Assembly (NCBI GenBank): GCA_003049485.1
Contig: PYST01000224.1
Coordinates: forward strand, 1 to 63,409
Direction: 5' to 3'
Length of the DNA: 63,409 bases
From: Ophioceras dolichostomum
Taxonomy: Eukaryota > Ascomycota > Sordariomycetes > Magnaporthales > Ophioceraceae
How positions within the stretch are numbered: the stretch's first letter is position 1; every line of letters begins with the position of its first letter. This document shows, in pieces, positions 55,732 through 63,409 of the stretch. A program made the position numbers and the translations under genes. The notes under the pieces are model-generated. The model did no database searches and was not told the DNA's origin. It worked only from the letters and a program-made list of their open reading frames with translations.

Positions 55732-56541
55732 ATGGTCAAACCTCTCACTTTCAAGGGGGACAAGAAGCCCAAGAAGCGGAAGCGCCCCGCGGAAGAATCA
55801 AAGCCTCTGTCGGCTGAAGCCGAGGGTGAAGACGATACTGGTGCCGTGGCGAGGGAGGACGACAGTTGGGTATCGGCAGAGGCAATCTTAGACATTGCAG
55901 GCCCCATTATGCTCGTGCTGCCAACCGAAGAGACGCCCTGCTCCTTAGCCTGCGACTCAAGCGGCAAAGTGTTTGCGCAGCCGATCGAAAATATCGTGGA
56001 TGGGAACCCTGCCTCTGCAGAGCCGCACGATGTTCGCCAGGTATGGCTGGCCAGCCAAATCGTGGGATCAACCCTCTTTTGCTTCAAGGGACACAATGGG
56101 AAGTTCCTGGGCTGCAGGCTTGGCGTCCTGTCCGCTACCTCAGACGCCGTGGCCGAGCCCGAGTCTTTCGTGGTCCTGGCCGACAGCCCTGGAATCTTCC
56201 GGCTGCAGGCGTCGGAGGGCACGTTCATCACGACGAGGGAGTCGGCTCCGTCCGGCTCCAAGACCGACGCAGGGCCCCAGGTGCGTGGCGACGGACCGCC
56301 GGAGACGCCAGCCGGTTCACCATTGCGTATCCGCATGCAAGCCCGCTTCAAGCCGCGGATCAAGGCGTCCAAGGAGGAGAAGGCCAGAGAGAAGATCAGC
56401 AGGAGGGAGCTTGAGGACGCCGTGGGAAGACGGCTGGACGACGACGAAGTTAAGAGCCTGAAGCGGGCAAGGCGAGAGGGTGACTATCATGAGCGACTTC
56501 TGGACCTCAAAGTGAAGAGCAAACACGACAAGTACGGCTAA
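55732..56541 (+). CDS. FRG1: FRG1-like nuclear/actin-bundling protein (269 aa), intronless
   Basis: It starts MVKPLTFKGDKKPKKRKRPA, a lysine-rich nuclear-type signal as in FRG1. A beta-trefoil (fascin-like) core follows (DSWVSAEAILDIAGPIMLVL; FCFKGHNGKFLGCRLGVLSA; ESFVVLADSPGIFRLQASEG). The C-terminal helix block LDDDEVKSLKRARREGDYHE and LLDLKVKSKHDKYG matches the FRG1 ending. FRG1 proteins are linked to RNA processing and actin bundling. Length is close to the human protein (258). The stop is 68 bp from the stop of the convergent WD40 gene. Confidence 0.9.
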   Translation: MVKPLTFKGDKKPKKRKRPAEESKPLSAEAEGEDDTGAVAREDDSWVSAEAILDIAGPIMLVLPTEETPCSLACDSSGKVFAQPIENIVDGNPASAEPHDVRQVWLASQIVGSTLFCFKGHNGKFLGCRLGVLSATSDAVAEPESFVVLADSPGIFRLQASEGTFITTRESAPSGSKTDAGPQVRGDGPPETPAGSPLRIRMQARFKPRIKASKEEKAREKISRRELEDAVGRRLDDDEVKSLKRARREGDYHERLLDLKVKSKHDKYG

Positions 56542-56609
56542 GCCGCGCGCCATTCCTTCACGCTTCCATACTCGTCCAATCAATTGCATCTTTTCCCTGT
56601 CTTTTTTTA

Positions 56610-58367
56610 CTATGAACCTGGTCGCCAGGCCTTGATCTGGCCATCTTCGCCTGCCGTAAAGACCACCCGATCCTCGTCGAAGACCCGGAACGCCCTCACG
56701 ATCTCCCGGCCGTGCGCCCTTTCCAGGCTGACCATTGACCCGCTATCGAGACTCCACGTGGCCTCTTCGCTGGGGAGACCTCTTGAAAGGTGAATCAAAT
56801 CGAATCTCTCCCGGCTGGATTTTTGCGTAACCAGAGCGCGCGAAATTAGTCTGAGGTCAGCATCTTCAAGAGGATAAAAAAAAAAAAAAAGGTGTGCCGC
56901 TGCACTTTTATCCGAAGACGGCGAGCGGAGTAGGAGGGCGTATATGTGGAACAGGACAAGGGACGAGAGGGAGGGGGAGGGAAGTGATAATAACCAACCC
57001 AGCAAATCAGAAAAGAACCAACTCACTCTTGCGAGCCTGCTCCTATTACTGCAGCAGCTGGGGCTGCTATGGAGCCTCTATTGGGTTTGGGTAGAACATT
57101 GGCCACATACTGGCAATGGACAACCTCCCGCATGTCCCCAAAGTTGATGGTCGCGTCTCCATTTTCTTGTTCCTCGGCCACGTCATAGAGCGCAAGCTTC
57201 TCGTCGTGGGACAAGGCGAAAACCTCGCTTTTGTTCAGAAATGAGGCGCGGTGGATCGAGGCGCCGTGGTTAAACGTCTGGATGACGACCTCATCCTCAT
57301 CCGTGATCCGTAGGTCGTAGATGTTCACCAGTCCGTCTGTCGAGCCAGACAGCAACACGTGCATGTCTGTTGGGTGAAAGGAAAGCTGTATCGTATGCAG
57401 AGGTTAGGTAGGAATCCCATAGTCCCTCTAACTGGTGAAGTACAAAACAAAGATAAAACACTCGACAGTCTGCCTGAGGTGGTGGTAGGTACCTACCGTG
57501 CCCCATACCGATCCGGGCGGGTAGGCAGCCGCTTCCCACGGTGTCTATAGGTAGGCGCCTAGCTAAGAGCATACCAGCCCAATGCCTGAACCTACCTCGG
57601 TTATATCGTCACTATGGACCTCGTTGAACTGAACGACGGGGCTCGACGTCGAGCGAACGTCCCTGTCGTGGATCATATGCCATTTGATTACTACCCGGCT
57701 CCCTGGTGACTCGGCAAGGGGCGAAGGAGGAGCCACAACAGTCTCTGTTGCGGCAGTCTGACACGAACCATATCTGTACTGAAGCCTGACAGTTCACAAA
57801 TTCGGTTCCTGAGGCAACCAGATTTGACTCCACGGAGCAAGCGAGGGCCTCAACGCTTGCACGGGTGGCTTCTGATGATCCGATCCAAGCAGGCTTCCCC
57901 GTCAGCACCAGAGCCACATCGCATGTTTCCTGTCCGCAGACTGACAACCAGGGTACACATCATTCTGAGGTTCCGAGTTGTGCTGGGCCTCTTCAAAATC
58001 AACTCCGGCATTATCGAGGTGCGAGGCACGCACCTGGTTGTTGAATCTGCTTCAATTCCAGGGCTGGCCCGCTGAGGCTCGATCTCAGGTCCCAGATGCA
58101 AAGAGTGCCGTCAGATCCAGCAGTGCAAACCGCTCCACCGGCCGGGTCGAAAACCCTCGCAACGGCGATGTTGCCGTGCGGCGTGTCCACGGTCCGAAGA
58201 GGGCCACGAGCCAAGGCGGAGGTGTCGAACAGGCTGAGTCGCTGGTCAGAGGAAATTGTCGCGATTCCCAGCGAAGCAAGCGGGAGGAGGTCCAGGAAGT
58301 AGATCGGGTCCTCCGTCACCGCTCCTATCGGCCGGCGGTATGAATCCACATTGGCCAGGAGATACAT
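56610..58367 (-). CDS. WD40-repeat protein, WDR89-like (367 aa)
   Basis: Exons on minus: 58367-58034, 57871-57769, 57662-57596, 57385-57027 and 56850-56610. The frame is kept and each join restores a WD repeat (SVQIWDVRSTSSPVVQFNE across intron 2; DITELSFHPTDMHVLLSGST across intron 3). Repeats end in GTLCIWDLRS, VQIWDVRS, LVNIYDLRI and a terminal FTAGEDGQIKAWRPGS. The pattern with LSFHPTDMHVLLSGSTDGLV and QYVANVLPK is that of WDR89 homologues, a poorly studied predicted nuclear/nucleolar propeller. ATG at 58367 (MYLLANVDSYRRP) was chosen as the first plausible start; upstream in-frame codons lack propeller character. Intron 2 uses a GTTCGT donor. It is convergent with FRG1 and divergent from HRD3. 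Confidence 0.85.
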
Positions 58368-58863
58368 CCCGTGCAGGGTAGGTCGAAGTATGGATCGTTG
58401 CCGTTTGTTCTTTCTCAAGGCTACAGGTAGGTTAGAAGGCACACGGTATTTGGAGGTGTGCATGTACGAATTTATGCTGGACCATACTATGTACAGCAGG
58501 CCCCACGCCCCCACAATCCTGCTGGGGTCCACCTAACGCAAAGGTCGAAACTCTGGCAACAGCGAGTTTGTCCACCGTACATAGCTGCTCCTGATGAAGC
58601 CACATAATGTATTGTTAAACTGTATTCCGTGCGGCGCACATCGCGAGTGGTTCGGACCACCTACCAGCTTTCCACTCTGAAAAGGAGTCTGACAACACTT
58701 GAATTCGTTCATTTAACATCGCAAATCCCGCCCTGTGACATGGCTGTCTGAAAGGCCTGGCAGCCAGGTAATTCTGCAACGAAACAGCTCGCTACTGCGA
58801 TGTCATGATATTTCAGCCAGAGACAAACCGCACGCACACGATCTCATCGAGTCTCCTTTCACG
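58368..58863. other. Divergent promoter region, WDR89-like/HRD3
   Basis: It lies between divergent ATGs, 496 bp. A short repeat fragment (CAGGTAGG, about 58424) is present; no gene or RNA was recognised. Confidence 0.45.
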
Positions 58864-61800
58864 ATGAAGGGCGCCTTCGTGTGCCTCGTCTGTGAGTTCC
58901 TCCGCGCCAACGCCGCTGCCTCTGGTCCCTACTCCCAGTCGCTATCCTCTCTCTAATCACCAAGGGCATGACAGTGCTGTCGCAGGCCGCAGTTGGGACC
59001 GTCGCCAGCACAGCCGGTACAGGCGGTGGCGGGTTCGCCAACACACCCGGTCGCGATGAGGCCACCCGTTCGCAGTCGCCTCGAGAGGCCGCCGAGATGG
59101 CCCCCGGGGCGGACCGCCAGGACCATGCCCCGGAATTAGGTATGCTCGCATCTACTCATCGCCTGTTGTTCGAATGCCCGGGCCTTTCCTCACACTTGTA
59201 CTCCAAGGCGCGCGGCTCGGCGAGCTAGGAACTTGCAGACCGGAGCTAACCACGAAAGGGCAACCCCGAACCACGATCCACGAACCAGGTGCGGACCTCG
59301 TGAGTGCAGCCGTAGAAGGACTGCAACGGATCGATCCACCACCGCATCATCGCCGAAACAAGCGGGCCGGACTACTGGGCACGGTGGTGAGGCTCGTGTT
59401 TGGCGCGATGCCTAGCCTCCGCGCAGCTAGCCCCCCTCTGCTCCCACCGACGACGGCCGGGTCCAACCCAGGCCAGGACTCTTCCTCGTACAGGAAGCTC
59501 CCCAACGGCCCCCTCCGCGATGCGACACGGCTCCTCGAGGAGGCCTCGCGACAGAACAACTCGGACGCGCTTTACTTGCTTGCCGAGATGAACTTCTACG
59601 GCAACTTCTCTCACCCACGCAACCTCGGGGCCGCGCTTGCGTACTACCAGCAGTTGGCGGCGCTGAACGGCAACAGCTCAGCGCTGTACATGCTCGGGCT
59701 GATGCACTCGACCGGTGTGGGCGGGGTTGTGGAGCGCGACCAGGCCCGAGCGCTGCTCTACTACACCTTCGCCGCGCTCCGGGGCCATACCCGGGCGGAG
59801 ATGACGGTGGCGGCGCGGCACTCGGCCGGCATTGGGACACTCAAGAACTGCGAGGAGGCATCCCGTTTCTACAAGCGGGTGGCGGACAAGGCGATTGAAT
59901 GGCACCGGTCCGGCCCGCCCGGCGGCATGGGCTGGGTGGCCGAGGCGCACCGAATCGCGGACGAGGTTGGCGGCGTGTATGGTGAGGGAGCAAGTGTCTC
60001 CAGCTCGGGCATCAACGCTGGTGGCCACGGCCATGGCGGCGGGGGTGGCTTCGACCGCCACGCATCCATCGAGGACATCATCGAGTATTTCGACCTCATG
60101 GTGCACAAGGGCGACTTCAAGGCGGCCTTCAACCTCGGGCGCATCTATCACGACGGGCAGCGCGGGTTCGACCGCGACCTGCGGGCGGCGCGCAAGTACT
60201 TCCTCAAAGTTGCGGCAAGGTACTGGCAGAAGGACGGCCGGGCAGACGGGGCGCTTCCCGGGCTGGATAAGGCTGCCGGGAGGGCTGCAGGCTTCCTGGG
60301 ACGCATGTACATGCGCGGCGACGGCGTCGAGCAGAACTTCGAGCGGGCGCGCGACTGGTTCGGGCGGGGCATCACCCAGGGCGACGCGCAGTCGCAGTAC
60401 GGGCTCGGGCTGCTGATGCTGCGTGGCTACGGCGGCGTATCACGCAATCTTGCTCGGGCTGCGGAGCTGCTCAAAGCCTCGGCCGACCAGGACTACGCGC
60501 CGGCCCAGGTGGAACTCGGGGCGCTGTACCTGGACCAGGGCGGCGCTGACGACGTGCGTGCGGCCAACGATCTCTTCGAGCAGGCCGCGCGCTACAGCAA
60601 CCTCGAGGCACACTACTATCTCGCCGAGCTGATCTACCACGGCGTAGGCCGCGAACGCAGCTGCAGCCAAGCCCTATCGTTCTACCGCAGTGTGGCCGAG
60701 AAGGCCGAGCCGTTGGTGTCGTCGTGGGCCGAGGCCAACCGCGCTTACGACGACGGCGAGCGTGAGGCCGCCTTCCTGCAGTATCTCGGCGCCGCCGAGC
60801 AGGGCTACGAGCGCGCCCAGAGCAACGTCGCCTATCTATTAGATGCCCAGCGCTCTAGCCTGCCGCTGCCATCAATGTCGTCGCTTGCGTCGTCGGTCTT
60901 CCCCTGGCTGGCGTCGCTTGTGTCGGGCACAGGAGGACATGAACAGGGCAAGCCCCGGCCAGACCAACCCGACCAGGACGAGCCCAGCCCGCAGCAAACT
61001 CCCAAGTCCGCCGCTGCACGGTCTGCTGGACGCCCCGAGAGCCTGCTTGACGATCCTTCGCTGGGGCTTCTGCACTGGACACGATCATCCCGGCAGGGCA
61101 ACATCGACTCGCTCGTCAAGATGGGCGACTACTACCTCTCGGGCCTTGGCGCAGAGCGCGACGTCGACAAGGCCGTGCAGTGTTACACGGGCGCGGCCGA
61201 CTACCATCAGAGCGCACAGGCCCTATACAACCTGGGCTGGATGCACGAGCACGGCGTCGGGCTCGACCAGGACTACCACCTAGCCAAGCGGTACTATGAT
61301 GAGGCCGTAATGACAAACGACGAGGCCTATCTGCCTGTCACCCTTAGCCTCCTGCGGCTCCGCGCCAAGAGCGCGTGGAACACTCTCACTCACGGCCGCA
61401 TCAACTCCATTCAGGACGAACCGGGTCCGTCTGCCCCACTCGTTTCCCTGCAATCCCCCTTCCACACGTCCTCTGCTCTGAGAACCACTTACTTCTTTTG
61501 CTAACTTCCTGTGAAGCGCCGGCCAAGGACTGGTCGCTGAGCGAGTGGATCACCAATTTTCTCCAGGAGGATCAGCTGTACTACGATGACGGGCAGTTCG
61601 ACGACATTTATGATAACACGATGCCCGGTGGCGATGCGCCGTTACCGGCGGAGTTGGACGATGGAATTGCCGAGACGCTGATCATCATGGGTCTCGCAGC
61701 GGCCTTGGCTTTCTTGGTTTACTACCGACAACACCGCCAGCAGGCTCACCGGGAGGAGGACAGACAGCAGCGTTTGCAGCAAGGTGCTGCGGGAGCAGGC

Positions 61801-61905
61801 GGGCTTGCCGTTGCTCCGGGCGCCCAGCAAGCAAGAGGGGGATTCTTTCCGGCGCCAGAGGACCCCGACTTTCAGCAATGGGCTGCTGGTGGTGTGGGAC
61901 ATTAA
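58864..61905 (+). CDS. HRD3: SEL1-repeat ERAD adaptor Hrd3 (917 aa)
   Basis: Exons: 58864-58891 (28 nt), 58939-59139, 59289-61424, 61517-61905. The first two exons join to MKGAFVCLVFAILSLITKGM, a signal peptide. Many Sel1-like repeats follow (ALYLLAEMNFYGNFSHPRNL-type; LYMLGLMHSTGVGG; QYGLGLLMLRGYGG; YNLGWMHEHGVGLDQDYHLA). After WSLSEWITNFLQEDQLYYDD one membrane helix (about 840-860, LIIMGLAAALAFLVYY) anchors the protein with a Gln-rich cytosolic tail. This is the Hrd3/SEL1L layout: it binds misfolded ER glycoproteins in the lumen and stabilises the Hrd1 ubiquitin ligase. The last intron has an unusual GTCCGT donor. An AATAAA lies about 105 bp after the stop. Confidence 0.9.
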
Positions 61906-62782
61906 GAAAGACCTACCCTCCCAAAAAGAACAAGAAGAGAAAAAAAATGGTAGCCATGAGCCTGGTGTTGTATATGGACACCACGCAACCTTGCAGCTTT
62001 TACGGAAAAATAAAACATCGTATCAGTTACAGTCAAGGTGCCAGCTACCTTAGACCAGGTCATCGCCAGCTATCATGGGTGTCCCTAACTCACTAACTCG
62101 GACGACCGGGATAAACACTGTTAACATCTGCAGGTTCATGTGTCTAGAGGTACAAGATGGTGTCGCACTCGCACTCAAGGATCTCTCACTTCCATGCCTA
62201 CCTCGCCAAAACTTGAGCAGCTTTTTACTTGGCTCCTCCAAACGCGAAACTTCGCCTTAGTCCGCTTGGCCGCTAGCTTTGTGGACGGCTAGCCGTTTTC
62301 GCTACGTGGATGGCCGATAATGACGGGCCACCCGCCGCCGCCTCTGCCCGCGCCTTCTCGGGCAACTCAGCCATACGAGTAGTAATGACTGGGTTCAGGA
62401 GGGAAGGGGGAGACCCTGAATATGGACAGCTGCCTAGGTAATTATCTTGGTAGGTATTGAAGGGAGAATCAATGATGTTGATACTGGGTCTGGGCTGATC
62501 GTGGTATTCAGCATGCCACGTACCAATCCCCAACTCCAACTTTAAATCTTGAGCGGCTTATATGATAGATTCTGAACCGACAATAGTTCAACATTAGGTA
62601 TTATCTATCTTCCATGCCATATAAAGCTTGACCAAACATGAAGCTGTTGAGAAGACGTGAGAGCAGAAAAGTGGTGGAAAAAAGGAAGGTACCGGATGCG
62701 GGGCGGCCAGTTCCATACCTCATTTGCAGGTACTCAATCCCCCCCAACTTGGAACCAACGATACAAACCCCTACCGATCAAC
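61906..62782. other. Intergenic region; HRD3 3' end and next promoter
   Basis: AATAAA occurs near 62009. A short open frame at 62638-62862 is in another frame and may be leader sequence. A palindromic repeat piece lies at 62431-62456. No other gene is supported. Confidence 0.4.
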
Positions 62783-63409
62783 ATGATGACTCCGGGGGCC
62801 AAGCGTCGTCGTACCGATGCGGCAAGCACTCTCAGGCGGCCATTCCGGTCGCCTCTCATTAATCGGCCGTTGCAGGATGGATCTATCCCACCCGGAACAT
62901 CTTTAGCGGCATCTCCCCCAGGACAAGCTCAACAGAGGCGGCGTCATGCGTCGGGCCTTCGCAATACGCGCCTCAGCGAGGACAACCCACCGGTTCCTGC
63001 TGCGCGTGCCCACGATGCGAGCGGAGCCGTCGACCGAGGTGCGGGCCGTGACTGGAGCCAAGACGTGGGCCTGTGCGGCAGCCAGGGTGAGATGATGACC
63101 GGCACTCGGGCGAGGCCGTTGCATACCATCTCCTCCGACGCAAGACAGGTGGTCCCGCACACAGCCGACTCTTCCGGCGGCCTCGACAGCCCCGACAAGT
63201 TCCCGGCGGCCATTTCACCCCCACAGCTACATTCTCATACGCCCGGAACCAGTCGGGCGCGAGATGTTCCCGAAGTAGCCCCGACTACGCGACACAAAGG
63301 GCAAAGCGGAGCTGCCGTGGACGGCGACGCAGAGTTGCGGGTTCTCATTGCCAGGTGGAAGGGTGCGAGTCGACTGGCCGCAGAGGAGGTTTTTAGCTTC
63401 GTGAAAGAG
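62783..63409 (+). CDS. Probable Mei5/Sfr1 (Dds20) recombination protein, N-terminal 209 aa, cut by window end
   Basis: The frame opens at ATG 62783 and runs to the right edge without a stop. It begins MMTPGAKRRRTDAASTLRRP followed by FRSPLINRP; a basic start with a K/R-P-F-K/R-S-P motif is characteristic of the Mei5/Sfr1 family that helps Rad51/Dmc1 strand exchange with Swi5/Sae3. A long Ser/Pro/Gly-rich linker follows, then a helical stretch (ELRVLIARWKGASRLAAEEV) resembling the family's conserved C-terminal domain. Upstream exons cannot be excluded. The assignment is from recalled motifs and stays tentative until the C-terminus is seen. Confidence 0.55.
   Translation, partial: MMTPGAKRRRTDAASTLRRPFRSPLINRPLQDGSIPPGTSLAASPPGQAQQRRRHASGLRNTRLSEDNPPVPAARAHDASGAVDRGAGRDWSQDVGLCGSQGEMMTGTRARPLHTISSDARQVVPHTADSSGGLDSPDKFPAAISPPQLHSHTPGTSRARDVPEVAPTTRHKGQSGAAVDGDAELRVLIARWKGASRLAAEEVFSFVKE

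Noticed and set aside
59427..61119. Several long Arg/Ser/Pro-rich frames within HRD3 on both strands
   Set aside because: Shadows of the GC-rich Sel1-repeat coding frame.
10647..62456. Dispersed TACCTAGG repeats considered as a CRISPR-like array
   Set aside because: The window is eukaryotic, units are scattered over 50 kb with no regular spacers, and no cas-like genes occur.

Overview
The window looks like nuclear DNA from a filamentous ascomycete, most likely a Sordariomycete. The evidence is short introns (about 45-200 nt) with GTRNGT-type donors and CTRAC-like branch sites, GC-rich codons, typical fungal gene families, and many intergenic copies of a CCTAGGTAGG-type palindrome. No organism name can be assigned from sequence alone. 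Exon boundaries were read by hand: each chosen splice pair keeps the frame, and in most genes the joined protein restores a recognisable family motif.

Layout. Positions 1-7488 hold remnants of two different Ty3/gypsy retrotransposons lying tail to tail. A plus-strand fragment carries integrase and chromodomain. A minus-strand element carries gag, protease, RT, RNase H and part of integrase, with an inferred primer-binding site and one LTR. The LTR contains an N flanked by an exact 73-bp duplication, probably an assembly join. From 8118 to the right edge the window is a dense run of single-copy housekeeping genes: GUP1-like MBOAT O-acyltransferase (+), AIG1/rolling-stone-like membrane protein (-), an 844-aa fungal protein of unknown function (+), mitoribosomal mS38/COX24-like protein (+), PSG1-like type I membrane protein (+), MFS sugar transporter (-), fumarate reductase fused to cytochrome b5 (-), nicotinate phosphoribosyltransferase (+), SIN3 corepressor (+), acetyl-CoA acetyltransferase (-), U5 snRNP GTPase SNU114 (+), CIA2 (-), a Zn2Cys6 transcription factor with a 15-nt microexon (+), a small mitochondrial-type membrane protein (-), DsbA-like protein (-), 2OG-Fe(II) oxygenase (-), FRG1-like protein (+), WDR89-like WD40 protein (-), HRD3/SEL1 ERAD subunit (+), and the start of a probable Mei5/Sfr1 recombination gene (+) cut by the window edge.

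The genes do not form one pathway or a secondary-metabolite cluster. They are independent core functions: membrane lipid acylation, NAD salvage and redox, transcription, splicing, Fe-S assembly, ERAD and recombination. Several pairs are divergent and could share promoters (26847-28089, 37771-38822, 43929-46600, 55303-55731, 58368-58863), and one convergent pair (FRG1/WDR89) has stop codons only 68 bp apart. I found no clear previously undescribed system. The best leads are the dispersed CCTAGG palindrome family, the microexon carrying the first zinc-binding cysteine, and the unknown 844-aa protein.
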